From NCBI GenBank assembly GCA_010093605.1, contig MU004187.1, positions 315,383 through 379,382 of the forward strand: DNA of 64,000 nucleotides, written 5' to 3'. Shown one piece after another: positions 32,198 through 42,489 of the stretch; positions within the stretch are counted from its first letter, which is position 1; every line of letters starts with the position of its first letter. The translations under genes were made by a program, and so were the position numbers. This DNA is from Lophium mytilinum (taxonomy: Eukaryota > Ascomycota > Dothideomycetes > Mytilinidiales > Mytilinidiaceae). Below the pieces are notes generated by a model. The model saw only the letters and a list, made by a program, of their open reading frames with translations. It ran no database searches and had not been told where the DNA came from.

Positions 32198-32846
32198 TCA
32201 AATATCGTCAACATCAATCTCCTTGCCGTCGCCCGAGTCGCTATCGTCACGGTCCTCGTCAAACTCGAAGCCGATGCCCTCGTCGCCCTGGTCGCCGTAC
32301 GTGTCCGTCTCGTTAATCTTCGCGTTCTCGGGTAGCTCGCCATACGCCTTGAGCGACCGCGCCTCGTCGGCCGTGTACTTGAGGATGACGTCGCCCTTCT
32401 CGTCCTGGTAGTCGCGCAGCGACAGCAGGATGATGTCGCCCTGGTTGATCCACACCTTCTTGCGCAGCTTCCCGCGGATGTGGGCGAGGCGGCGGGCGCC
32501 GTCGAAGCATTGGGCTTCGAGGCGACCGTTGCCCAGCATCTTTATCACTTGGGCGTATTCTAGAGTGTAGCGTCAGAATATCATCTTCGGGGTTTGTGGC
32601 GTGTCGAACATTATATCGTAGATGAGGGGTATGAGGGGTATATGCGGACGGTATGAGAGTCTGGAGGCGTACCTTGGCCATCTTCCTTGAAGGTGAGCTC
32701 GCGCTTCTCGTTATCGTTCTCGTTCTTGCCCCTTCTCCTGTTCTTGCCTCCCTACAGAGCGTGTGTTAGCCGGAGTTCGTTGGTAGAGCGGGGTGGTGGG
32801 GCTGGCGAGATAGCGGGGGACGTACTTTTCCCTTGTTCTTTGGCAT
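32198..32846 (-). CDS. TIF11: Translation initiation factor eIF1A
   Basis: Exons 32846-32826 (21 nt), 32751-32673 and 32559-32198, 153 residues. eIF1A binds the 40S A site and promotes scanning and start-codon choice. Sequence: [19 protein letters not shown] (basic N-terminal tail), [22 protein letters not shown] fold with [20 protein letters not shown] and [18 protein letters not shown], then an acidic tail ending [10 protein letters not shown], the classical C-terminal signature. Very secure. The first exon of only seven codons was placed by the canonical donor GTACGT. Confidence 0.96.
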
Positions 32847-33259
32847 AGCGGCTCTCGGTGTGGAGTGCTCCTAGGTGTTGCAGGGCGACGTCTTCGTCTT
32901 TGGGGGGTATTTGTGTGCGGGAGGAGTGGTGTAGTGAGGTGGCGGTGGTGAGTCGGAGACGGCGCCTGTAGGTATTTGTTGGCTGGTGGATTTGGTGGGC
33001 TGTGTGGGGCGAAGACCGCACGGGCCGCTTTTCGTCTTTCACTTTCCAAAGTATTGTTCGCTGCATCGAGCCCAGCCTCTCGCATCCGCCTACATGCCAT
33101 AACCGCCAACACCACCAGACATTTCGAGTAGCTGGGCGCGTCTTCGATCTAACAAGTTACAGTCTTTTCAAATCTGCTCCTCCTCAAACCCTGTGACCTG
33201 CTGGCGGGGCATTGGAACTTTTTTGGCGTCGACTCATCGAGCTTGTAGCTCTCAACACC
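32847..33259. promoter_or_regulatory. Shared promoter of TIF11 and RPC37-like gene
   Basis: 413 bp between the divergent starts of eIF1A and a Pol III subunit. Mixed sequence without a clear TATA box. Confidence 0.5.
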
Positions 33260-34610
33260 ATGGCTCGTAAGATACAATTCCTACTCCCTCTATGCAAGAA
33301 ATGCTCAGAAAGACTAACTCAACGTCTCTCCCAGCTGCAGCTACCGATTTCGAAGAGGTCGACCCCGTCATCGCGGAGTACGACGTCTTCCTGACCCCCG
33401 ACCTCGAGGAAGAAACCTACCTTCTGCAGTACCTGAACCGGGGCAAAGAGCAGCCATACAACGAGCGCAATGACATGTGTCCCCTCGAATTGCGCGTGAA
33501 GCAGGAATCCGGCTTCATCGAAGTCGATGTCCCGGTCAACGTCCATATGAACTTCAACAGACTGAACGGCGTCAGATGGGGCGAGTCTCTGCGAAAAGCA
33601 AAAGAAGAAGGACAGACTGCTTTCGGGGTCACCGCTGGATTTGAGCGTCCGCAGGTTAGGACTGGTCTTGCGAGAGGTGGGGCTGCTGCGAGGGGAGGAC
33701 GGGCTGCCACTGCGGAACCCCTCAAAGAGAATAAGGACGAAGAGGACGCGGAGCTCAGGGAGTTGCTTTACAGATTCGAAGATGCCAATGACAAGGGGCA
33801 TGTTTTGAACAAGCAGACGCTGGGAGGTCAGATTCTCAAACAGGAAGAAGGCGAGCCAAAGTACATGCTCGGCGCGTTTCGAGGAAGTATGAGATTGCCG
33901 ACTCTTTCGAGCGGAGTGCGAGTTGGCTAACCATGTGGCAGAGGAGCTCCATCTCACAAAGCTCAGCGGAATTGTCCAAATGAGGCCCCAGTTCCATCAC
34001 CTGGACGCCTTGATGCTGCAAGAGCAGGCCGCACGTCGCGCCGAAAGCGACGCTGCAAATCCCAACAAGCAGAGCGGTCCTAGAGCTGTTACGATACAGT
34101 TGAAGAACTCAGACCTGGATAACAAGGATATGGCATCTACCAAGCAGCTTCTGAAGGCTGCTGCTGAAGAGAAATGGACGAAGCTCCGGTATCATGATGA
34201 AGACGTAAGATGCCGATAACTATTGGAATGATCGGGCCAGATTCTGACTTTCACAGTCTGCAGACGCGTATTCAGCATACCGGGAGAAGCTCTTCATACA
34301 AGACATCAAAGCCGCACCGAAGCTTCACTCTGTCATGAACAACGAAGAATACCTCGAGATCATCAGCGCACCAAGAATTGACCATACCGACAAAAATAAC
34401 AAAAAGAAGCCTCTTACTCGGAAGCAAATGAACGCTTTCGAGTTATCCGACACCGAGGACGAAGAAGAGGACCCGGACGAGGAAATGGCCGAGGAGACGC
34501 AGGCTCCTGACGATGCACCTGTTGATACCATGGACATTGACGCCACAGACGTCGACACCACAGATATCAGCAACGAGATTGGTGACTTGCTCACCGAGTC
34601 GAAGCCATAA
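33260..34610 (+). CDS. RPC37: RNA polymerase III subunit Rpc37/RPC5 (Sin family)
   Basis: Exons 33260-33266 (7 nt, ATGGCTC), 33335-33886, 33942-34204 and 34257-34610, 391 residues. Rpc37 pairs with Rpc53 as the TFIIF-like module of Pol III, used in initiation and termination. Family marks: DPVIAEYDVFLTPDLEEETYLLQYL near the start, PLELRVKQESGFIEVDVPV, RWGESLRKAKEEGQTAFGVTAGF, YMLGAFRGKELHLTKLSGIVQMRPQFHHLDAL. The C-terminus is acidic and Thr/Asp-rich. The seven-base first exon is unusual but needed to give MAPAATDFEEVD, and it has a good donor (GTAAGA). Confidence 0.88.
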
Positions 34611-34966
34611 AGTGTCCTTTCAGAGTGGCACATATACCTGGAGGTTCAGTTTTGTTCATTTTTCTTAGTCTCACTTGCATCTGCATCTGCACAGCGGCGG
34701 CGTTGGATCTTTGAAAAGTTGGCGGCATCGAATCATTTTTCAACGATACCCAGTTTCATAGCTTTGTCAGCACAATTAAAAGCAGAGGAATACATCAAAG
34801 ACTGTCTCTCTCAATACCTTATTAAAGAACGAACGAAACCTCTGATCACGACGAACTATCATCTAACCTCTCCGTTTATCACACGTACGCTTCCTTGATA
34901 ATGCTTCAACTCTCATCCCCTTCAGGACCTTGATTCAAATAAATGCTCCGCCCCCCTTCACTATCT
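34611..34966. other. Intergenic, downstream of RPC37-like gene
   Basis: 356 bp. Nothing recognised. Confidence 0.35.
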
Positions 34967-35397
34967 TCACACTTGCAGGCACCCTCGCTCGACCAGCACC
35001 TCATATGCCTGCATCTGCTGCCACGGAATAAGGTCATCCTCCATCTTACGCACCAGAAATTTAGGCGTACGGTTTCTCCCCGCTCAAACTGTACTGTTGA
35101 CTTGATCGGCACTATATTCGCCAACCCAGGCTGTGCAAACACAGGAAAGTACGCATCCTTCTCTCTATCTCCAGCTTCTCAGAGGCGAACCATGGGCACC
35201 AGGTAAATAAAATCTTGAAGGACCCTAATATGAGCCAGTCTCGGCGCAAGTGTGTGCGCTAGGAAGATCAAGACGCCAGCTTGCCCGTCTTGGGCACATA
35301 GACTGTGTGCCTTCACGAATCCGATGGCTTCGCGTAGATAGGTGAAGCCCAACTTGTGCGCCTCTTCGCTTGTATAAAATAGCCTCTTAGCTTCCAT
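34967..35397 (-). pseudogene. Possible remnant of an uncharacterised gene
   Basis: Two protein-like segments on the minus strand in different frames. One starts MEAKRLFYTSEEAHKLGFTY at 35397 and stays open to 35179; the other, ending in a TGA at 34967-34969, contains RKMEDDLIPWQQMQAYEVL. Their composition is protein-like rather than random, but I could not find a GT-AG join that keeps both in frame. They may be exons of a real gene whose middle I misread, or a decayed copy. Low confidence; no function proposed. Confidence 0.25.
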
Positions 35398-35828
35398 CCT
35401 AAGCACTCCTTGTGCTTGCGTAGGATGCGCGAGTACAAGTAGCGTTGCTCATGATTGGCCAAGAAGTCGAACCGAGAATGGGTTAGATCGGCTCAGGGGC
35501 ACAGCACTTCCTTGAATCCACATCAGCTTGTCTACAACCTCACTCTTTGGACTTGACCAATACTATACCGAAAGAATAAGAAGTTTGAATTACCGGCAGC
35601 TTGGAATCAATGTCAGGCATTGCAGAGCATCGATTGTATCCGCTTTCAAATCCCAATCACGCCGGGAATCTTTCTAGGAGTTTCAACAAGTACCATCGTC
35701 TTCGACATTTCGTTCTTATCCATCGAGACGGCTTCAACGGCTGCAGATTCCCATTCATTCTCTCCAAGTCATCTCTCCTACACTAAAACTACTTTTGTTC
35801 CTTTTGTTATCTAAATCTTCGCTAAAAT
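35398..35828. other. Intergenic, upstream of the GMC gene
   Basis: 431 bp. CT-rich before the ATG at 35829; no motif called. Confidence 0.35.
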
Positions 35829-37458
35829 ATGCCTTCCTCAAGTACTTCCTTCGACTACATCATCTGCGGCGGCGGCACAGTAGGCTGTGTCCTCGCCGAT
35901 CGCCTCTCCCATGCCGGAAACAGCGTGGCCATGATCGAACAGGGGCCAGAAGACTACTCTGACATCCTGATGAGCCCCGTCGCCGCTCCTCGGCTCCATG
36001 GTACGCCGTACGAATACAACTTCATGACCACACCACAGCAAAATGTCGGCAACAGAGCACTCCCAAACTATGGAGGAAAGCTGCTGTCAGGATCCAGCGG
36101 GGTCAATTACGGCCTTTGGACTCGAGGCCACACTGTAGACTACGACACGTGGGCTGAGTCTGTCGGCGATGACCGCTGGAGCTACAAGCGCTTGCTAAGG
36201 TACTTCAAGAAGACGGAGCGTCACTACAATCCCGACGGTGATCGGGAACAGCATGGTTTTGATGGGCCAATCTCAACTACTGCTGGACACAGAAATTATC
36301 CGCTGCGAGAGACTGTCTTCAACGCGTTTACTAAATCTGGAGTCACATTCAACCCAGATGCAAACGGCGGCAATCCAATAGGTCTTGGAGCTTTCACAGA
36401 GAACTGGACCACGGGGGAAGGGGCCCATAGACAACCAGCGAGCAAAGCGTACGACTTGTCTAAGCAAGTATCTTTACCAATAGCACAGTCGCTCGCGTCC
36501 TCATCGACAAGACTACAAAAACTGCTGATGGTGTTGTCCTCGTCGACGGCCGCATGTTCACAGCTTCTAAAGAAGTCATAGTCAGCTCTGGCGCCTTGAA
36601 GACACCGCAACTCCTGATGCTCTCGGGCATTGGTTCATCAGAGCATCTGTCAGAGCACGGCATCGATGCCATCGCCGACCTTCCTGTCGGTTTAAGCCTA
36701 CACGACCACATCTCTGCGAGTTTGTTCTGGAAGCTCCGCCACCCAGAACGAGGTCTCGCCCTCGGCTCTCCCCTCTTCAACAAGCCCGAGTACGGCCGCG
36801 GCAACCCTTTCGAATGGGTCGTCACATCGACCATTGCTCCAGAAGATCTTAAAACGTCATCACTAAAGACAAATTATCTCCCGATGACCCCTACATCCGC
36901 GAACCCAGAGGCCACGTCGAAACCATGCTCGCATACGCCCCAATCGCGGGCGGCGGCTCAGACTTCAAGCTCCCATTCGACGGCACTCACATCTCCACCC
37001 CCGTCGTCCTCCTTCTAGCCACCAGCCGGGGCACCGTCACACTGGCCGACACAGACCCGAATGCCGACCCAATCATCGACCCCCATTACCTCGAAACAGA
37101 GGCAGATAAGCAGGCCATGCGTACCGGCATGCGTGTCGCGATGCGCGCCATGGAGACCGAAGACGGCCAGTCTATGGTGTTGGGCGAGACGCCGCCGCCA
37201 GGCTACAAAGCCCTTACTAGCTCCTGCAGCGATGCGGAGCTTGATGTGAGGCTCGCTATTATAGGGAGCAGTTTCTTCCAGAATGCGGGAACGGCGGCGA
37301 TGGCCACGGTGGTAGATACTAAGTGCAGGGTGAAGGGTGTGAATAAGCTCCGGGTTTGCAATGCAAGTGTCCTGCCGTTGCCTATTGCTGCGCATTATCA
37401 GGCCCCGATGTATGCATTTGGGAAGGCGATGGCAGATGTGATCCTTGGGAAGGCGTAG
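35829..37458 (+). pseudogene. GMC oxidoreductase gene with two frameshifts
   Basis: Choline dehydrogenase-like FAD enzyme, about 543 codons long over three successive frames. FAD-binding N-terminus: FDYIICGGGTVGCVLADRL; GMC signature region GGKLLSGSSGVNYGLWTRG; substrate region; C-terminal HYQAPMYAFGKAMAD with the active-site His. The frame is lost at about 36468-36475 (a base missing between SKQVSL and TNSTVARVLID) and again at the A4 run 36851-36854 (EDLK then NVITKDKL). No intron of normal size explains either break. Both are losses of one base. Likely a recent pseudogene, though assembly error is possible at the homopolymer. Substrate unknown. Confidence 0.78.
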
Positions 37459-37723
37459 GGGGATGATGGGATTACTCGATGGCTTTGATGAGCTACGAGT
37501 GCTGTCTCAGTCAGTAACAAGAAACGAACTTTTTGAACCAAACAAATGCATTGTTTTACCTTGAGAGGTATTATATCAGCTGCAAATATCTGTTGCATCG
37601 ACACTGCTACACCCTATTTCTTCTCTAATAAATAAGAAGCCCGACTCTACTGCAGTATGCCCAGATCGAACCACGTACATACTCAGCAATACCCACTTTG
37701 TACTCTCAAAAAAAGCCTCCACA

Positions 37724-37996
37724 ATGTGCATCCACTACGAGTCCCACGCCTGCTACCGCGGTTGGGTCACACTCCCCGGCCCCATCCCTTTCTGTCATGT
37801 GGCTGTCCAGAACACCCTCAAAGATTGGGGACGAGCGGGTCACCCCGTATACTGTAGTGTTGACTCCGTCGACGCTCGAACCTTTTGCCCCGACTGCAGA
37901 GCCGTTGGCATTGAAGCTGCTGAAGATGAACGGAGAGCGGGGGGAGAGAGGCGAAAAAAATGGTTCGAGGATCTGTTTAGGCGGGCAAAGAAATAG
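37724..37996 (+). CDS. Met-Cys six-cysteine small protein 1 (90 aa)
   Basis: Unrecognised intracellular protein without signal peptide, single exon. It opens MCIHYESHAC and has cysteines at 2, 10, 24, 44, 55 and 58, the last two as CPDC. Spacings x7-x13-x19-x10-x2 match those of the next gene at three positions. The C-terminus is basic (ERRKKWFEDLFRRAKK). Cys/His content suggests a small zinc-binding fold, not proven. The leader CCTCCACAATGTGC resembles that of the third gene in the cluster, so the start is well supported. First of four tandem genes. Confidence 0.6.
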   Translation: MCIHYESHACYRGWVTLPGPIPFCHVAVQNTLKDWGRAGHPVYCSVDSVDARTFCPDCRAVGIEAAEDERRAGGERRKKWFEDLFRRAKK

Positions 37997-38335
37997 TGGA
38001 GATTGGGAGCGAGGAGGATATGAGAACTGATGCGTTAAATGAGATAGAGGAGGATTGGAAGTGGCTTTGATGTCCTGTGCATAGGATAATATTTCGTTAC
38101 TGGTGGAATTTTGGCCTGTTTGGCGGTAAATGAAAGAAACTTTGTGCAGACTAAAACATACCAAGCATCCCCTTTGACAGTGGAGTCTTTGTACCTTTTA
38201 TTGATCTATAAGACTATGATATGACTTCACCTCATCCCTGTCCGCACACGAACAAGCGCTCTAAGCACTCGGTTCACTTACAATCTGTATCCCATTCTCC
38301 AACGCACGACCAGCCAGCTTCTTTAATCCGCAAGC
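37997..38335. other. Intergenic between small-protein genes 1 and 2
   Basis: 339 bp, no feature recognised. Confidence 0.35.
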
Positions 38336-38569
38336 ATGTGCATCAAACGCATCGAACTCCACCATTGCGCCCCGACGGGTCTTAGAAGTTTCGATCCGAG
38401 CCCCTATTGCGCACGAGCTCTCGAAACTGCTAACGTCTTGAGAAGAGAGCCGTCGCCGTGCGAGAACACGATCTGGAATGCCCAGAATACATGCCCGAAT
38501 TGCAAGGACACGTTTGAAGCGAAGGTTGGGAGGTTCTCGCACTATTCAACGAAAGGATATAAGGAGTAG
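38336..38569 (+). CDS. Met-Cys six-cysteine small protein 2 (77 aa)
   Basis: Single exon beginning MCIKRIELHHC, with cysteines at 2, 11, 25, 42, 53 and 56 (CPNC). Spacings are x8-x13-x16-x10-x2, so intervals 2, 4 and 5 equal those of protein 1. Residues between are poorly conserved, which points to an old duplication. No signal peptide or membrane segment. Function unknown; a zinc-stabilised microprotein is a reasonable guess. Confidence 0.5.
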   Translation: MCIKRIELHHCAPTGLRSFDPSPYCARALETANVLRREPSPCENTIWNAQNTCPNCKDTFEAKVGRFSHYSTKGYKE

Positions 38570-39003
38570 AGTTTTCTATGGAGAGCTCTTGAGAAGTAGG
38601 CGAGAATGGCGGTGACATTGTAGAGGTCACTCCGATTTAGTGTTGTTGGTATACTGTTGAGAATAGTGAAAAATGTGCTAAACGACGTATGCCAGGGGTT
38701 CAGTATCGTATACATACTTATAATACACTACCAAGGCCAACTTAAGGCCCCCGGCAATAGGGATCACGTGTCCTTATCTGACTAAAAACCTTGGACACGA
38801 AATAGCGGTGAGTCAATTGGCAAATCTCCAACTCACAAATAACACAGCACCCGTGACACGATGGTGTTCTGCAAACTATATATCGAGATCTGCAAACACC
38901 AAACTTCCCTGCAGAACCATCAGCACTATTTTACGTCCCCAAAGACCTCAGAATATACACACCCATACTGAAATCAGCGCCAGCTCTCAGAAAACCCTCC
39001 AGA
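38570..39003. other. Intergenic between small-protein genes 2 and 3
   Basis: 434 bp. E-box CACGTG at 38765-38770. Leader of gene 3 ends CCTCCAGAATGTGC. Confidence 0.4.
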
Positions 39004-39513
39004 ATGTGCTACCTCAACATCACCATCCACAACGGCTGCGGCCACCGCGCCCCCTCAGTCTCAGACCCTTACACCCTTTGCAACGAAGCGCTCGTCCGTC
39101 TCGCAGAAGCGACCGGCAACATCGCGGACAGCATGCCCCCTCCGCCTCCACCCAGGCCCAAACGGACATCCACCAGCATATCTGGCCGCTTCACCTCTCT
39201 CAAAGCCCTGGGCCGCACGTCGAGTACTAGCAGCACCATCAGCAAACGAAGCGTCTCCGACTCCGTGACCAGCCCGATCAGCTCGTCCTTTGCGTGGAAA
39301 GCGTCGCCGTCGTCGGCGATAGCGGCGCGGTGTGAAACGCCCGAGGTGCGAGAGCGTGTGAATTCGGGAATGGATGTGTGTGAGGAGTGTCGGCGGTGGG
39401 TGGAGGAGATGCGGTTTCTTGTGAAGCGGTATGATCAGAGTGGGAGTGTGAAGGGGTGTAAAGCTTTTGATGAATTCTTGAGGGATAGGGAGAATGGGCA
39501 TCGTTATTATTGA
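39004..39513 (+). CDS. Met-Cys six-cysteine protein 3 (169 aa)
   Basis: Longest of the four. N-terminus MCYLNITIHNGCGH gives Cys2 and Cys12 with a CGH motif, then Cys26. A disordered Pro/Ser/Thr region (PPPPPPRPKR; Ser-rich) fills residues 40-105. Cys110, Cys126 and Cys129 (CEEC) follow with spacing x15-x2, the same as protein 4. An extra Cys152 lies in the tail. So the protein looks like the small form with a low-complexity insertion between Cys3 and Cys4. Unknown function; the CGH opening is frequent among uncharacterised fungal small proteins, from memory. Confidence 0.65.
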   Translation: MCYLNITIHNGCGHRAPSVSDPYTLCNEALVRLAEATGNIADSMPPPPPPRPKRTSTSISGRFTSLKALGRTSSTSSTISKRSVSDSVTSPISSSFAWKASPSSAIAARCETPEVRERVNSGMDVCEECRRWVEEMRFLVKRYDQSGSVKGCKAFDEFLRDRENGHRYY

Positions 39514-39952
39514 TCACTGGAGTAGAGGAAAGATAGGGATTTGTGGGGCCTGTGTAACATATATGAGGAGGGAGATAGGGGTTAGTAGTGCGAGTAGTAT
39601 GATATCATACCTACCAAGCAGTTGAGAGGTGAAAATAGATACCATAGAGACCGAGTAATAGAAGGAGATTATACTCTCAGTCGCCACGAGCAAGCGCGTC
39701 GCGTGTACTTCAGGCAGCAGCTAATGAGAGAATTCCCTTGCGTGGAAAGAGATGTGAGAGTCGCGAGTACCTACTAAAGCTCTCCTAGATCCTTCGCTCA
39801 TCAACAAGTGAAATACATCTGCCTGTATAGTATCAAAGAGTGATATCTATCAAGTCTCCGTCGGACCTATAAACGCTCCGGACGCTTCCGGGGATCCCGA
39901 AAAACGAACACCCTCACGGAACCCTCCACCTACCACTTTCGGCTCGCCATAC
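39514..39952. other. Intergenic between small-protein genes 3 and 4
   Basis: 439 bp, no feature recognised. Confidence 0.35.
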
Positions 39953-40186
39953 ATGTGCACGGAATGGCATCACCGGTTTCGCAGATGCGGTCATACGAGA
40001 TTCTTTCGATGGGAGTACTGTAAAATGGTCAAGAAGCACGAGAGGAGCCCGGAAAAGGGAACCGCTTGCCCAAAATACTCGGCGAAGTATAGAGACAATC
40101 AAGAAGGCTACAACTGTTTCGTGTGTCTTCAGGAACGGGCACAGCGGGTGACTCGGCATGCTAGGCATGACTCTGGGACTAGTTGA
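39953..40186 (+). CDS. Met-Cys six-cysteine small protein 4 (77 aa)
   Basis: Starts MCTEWHHRFRRCGH; cysteines at 2, 12, 23, 39, 55 and 58 (CFVC). Spacings x9-x10-x15-x15-x2; the first and last two match protein 3. Strongly basic and His-rich, no signal peptide. Ends 23 bp before the RIX7 stop codon on the other strand, so the two 3' ends must overlap. Unknown function. Confidence 0.55.
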   Translation: MCTEWHHRFRRCGHTRFFRWEYCKMVKKHERSPEKGTACPKYSAKYRDNQEGYNCFVCLQERAQRVTRHARHDSGTS

Positions 40187-40209
40187 TAGTTTGGTGGGTA
40201 TGCGCTTTC

Positions 40210-42489
40210 CTACAAAGACATGCCATCGAACCTTTTCCTCATCTTCTCATACTTACTATAATCCCCTACGCTTGGCTTCATATGGACCACAACGGCTTCA
40301 AAGTCCTTCATCTTGACGACTTCCGAGCCTTCTTTCAAAGTATGCTGACCGGCTTTGCGCAACAGACTACCAAGGTCCGCACCACTGAAATCGTTGCACC
40401 TGTCGTCGGCGGCGAACTCGGCTAAGTCAGAATCGATCGGAGTCTTTTTGATTAGAGCCCTCAAGATCTGGACGCGCTCCTGTGCTTTGGGAAGGCCGAC
40501 AAACAACGGTGTCTCAAGTCTTCCTGGTCGGAGCATAGCATCGTCTATCATATCTATACGATTGGTGGCAGCAATGAGATAAATTCCTTCTCGGGTGCTA
40601 AGGCCATCCAGTTCTGTGAGAAGGGTGTTGACGACTCGAGCGGAGGACTCTGAAAGCGCTTCACTTCGGCGCGGTACCAGAGCATCAATTTCGTCGAAGA
40701 AGATGACACATGGTACGGAAGAGCGGGCGCGCATGAACACTTGCCGGACTGCTCGTTCTGATTCTCCGACGTACTGGAAGTAGATCATTAGCAACTGCAA
40801 CATATCAATGTCAAACAGATTGATAGACAATGCACAAACCTTATTAAGCAGCTCGGGGCCTTTGACGCTGATGAAGTTGGCTTTCGATTCTGCAGCAACG
40901 GCTTTTGCGAGTAGTGTCTTTCCGCATCCTGGCGGGCCCCATAGTATGACACCTGTTGGAGCAGATATACCGACGTTCTTGTATCTTTGGGGATTCTTGA
41001 TGGGTTCCACGATGGCAGTCTGAAGTTCTTCTCGTATAGACTCCAAAGCTCCAACATCTGCCCAGGTCGTATCCGGTACAGTGGCGAAGCCTTCCCGCTT
41101 AGAAGATGGTTGAATACCTGGCAGCACAGTCTCGAATGCTTTCATTGTGATAGCAGTATCTTCAAAGCCTATGGGACGGACCTGGGTTTTATCTCTGACC
41201 CGACTGATGAGACGACTAATGGATCGGTCCATGTCTGAGGGCGTCGCTATGCTTCCTGCGTCGTCTACTTCCATCTCAATTTCCATATCGGCTGCTTGCT
41301 TCTCCAATGCCTCTCGGTATTGGTCCATTGACCACGTCCCTGCCTTTCCAACAAGATCTCTCAAATCTGCTCCCACGAACCCGGCCGTCATCTTGGCGAG
41401 TTTCTTGAAGTCTACATCTGAAGCGATGTGGGTGTCCCGTGTTTGAGCCCGAAGAATTAGCTCTCGCATCGACTCGTTAGGAACTCCCATGTTGATCTCG
41501 GTGTCAAACCTTCCGCCTCTTCGTAATGCCGGGTCTAGACTGTCCGGTCGATTCGTAGCTGCGAGGACAATGACTGGTTTGCCATCATTCGCTTCCATTG
41601 CAAGTCCATCCATTGAGATTAATAGCTGGGCCACGATTCTCTTCTCCATCTGACTCTGCGCAGTGTCGCGCTTTGGAGCAATGACATCAATTTCATCGAT
41701 GAATATGAGGCATGGTGCAACCTCCTTCGCCTTCTCGAAATGTTCTCGTATCTGCTTCTCTGACTCGCCTGACATGCCTGAGACAACTGACGGACCTAAT
41801 ATTTCAATGAAAGGCACGCCGATTTTTGCTGCAAATGCTCTTGATATAACAGTCTTTCCACATCCCGGGGGACCATGTAACAGGATACCACGAGGTATTG
41901 GGATCTTGCGCTTCACGTACTCTTCGGGGCATAATAAAGGCAAGACCAAATGGTCCTTTAACTCGCGCTTGATGGGATCCACACCTCCCACATCCTCCAA
42001 GCGTACGTGGTTCGGGGGAGTTGTATCGATCTGTGGCGACTTGTTTTCTATTCGCTTTTGTTTCTTGCTTTCTCGTTCGCCATTCACAATCTTTCCCCCG
42101 TCTCTTTTCTTAGCCTTCTCACCGTTCGCTACTACTGGTGTGGCTGTTCCAGAAGATATGGTCGTCTTTGCCCACGACTTTACAATGTTCTGGTTCATGA
42201 AGTCCGAGGCATCTGGGTTTGCCCTGTCGTCTCCACCAAAATCTCCATCTATCGATCCCATCTCATCCTCGTCGCTTTCATCTTCCAGCAACACCGCTAG
42301 CACGCGTTCTATGCTATCCTCAAGCAGCTTCTTCGGCCTCCTCTTCAAGCTGGAATTCGATTTCTGTACCCATCCATACACGGTCGGGACTTTGATTTTC
42401 TTGACGCTCTCGGACTGTTCACCTATGAGCTTCGTGACAATCTGGTAGATTTCCTTATCAAGGCCTTGCTGCAGCGTTGGCCTTCCCAT
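40210..42489 (-). CDS. RIX7: AAA ATPase Rix7 (60S ribosome assembly)
   Basis: Exons 42489-40840 and 40773-40210, 737 residues. Rix7 (NVL family) is a nucleolar hexameric unfoldase that removes Nsa1 from pre-60S. Two AAA modules are complete: D1 with [15 protein letters not shown] and [15 protein letters not shown]2 with [33 protein letters not shown] and [18 protein letters not shown]. The N-terminal [18 protein letters not shown] matches the NVL N-domain and sets the start; an upstream in-frame extension lacks ATG. The intron (40774-40839, 66 nt) is free of stops and a multiple of three, so retention would insert 22 residues after KGPELLNK, the pore-loop strand of D2. Confidence 0.95.
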   Translation of the reverse strand: MGRPTLQQGLDKEIYQIVTKLIGEQSESVKKIKVPTVYGWVQKSNSSLKRRPKKLLEDSIERVLAVLLEDESDEDEMGSIDGDFGGDDRANPDASDFMNQNIVKSWAKTTISSGTATPVVANGEKAKKRDGGKIVNGERESKKQKRIENKSPQIDTTPPNHVRLEDVGGVDPIKRELKDHLVLPLLCPEEYVKRKIPIPRGILLHGPPGCGKTVISRAFAAKIGVPFIEILGPSVVSGMSGESEKQIREHFEKAKEVAPCLIFIDEIDVIAPKRDTAQSQMEKRIVAQLLISMDGLAMEANDGKPVIVLAATNRPDSLDPALRRGGRFDTEINMGVPNESMRELILRAQTRDTHIASDVDFKKLAKMTAGFVGADLRDLVGKAGTWSMDQYREALEKQAADMEIEMEVDDAGSIATPSDMDRSISRLISRVRDKTQVRPIGFEDTAITMKAFETVLPGIQPSSKREGFATVPDTTWADVGALESIREELQTAIVEPIKNPQRYKNVGISAPTGVILWGPPGCGKTLLAKAVAAESKANFISVKGPELLNKVCALSINLFDIDMLQLLMIYFQYVGESERAVRQVFMRARSSVPCVIFFDEIDALVPRRSEALSESSARVVNTLLTELDGLSTREGIYLIAATNRIDMIDDAMLRPGRLETPLFVGLPKAQERVQILRALIKKTPIDSDLAEFAADDRCNDFSGADLGSLLRKAGQHTLKEGSEVVKMKDFEAVVVHMKPSVGDYSKYEKMRKRFDGMSL

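Noticed and set aside
36468-36488. GT-AG stretch in the GMC oxidoreductase
   Set aside because: Only 21 nt and a multiple of three, so it would not restore the frame.
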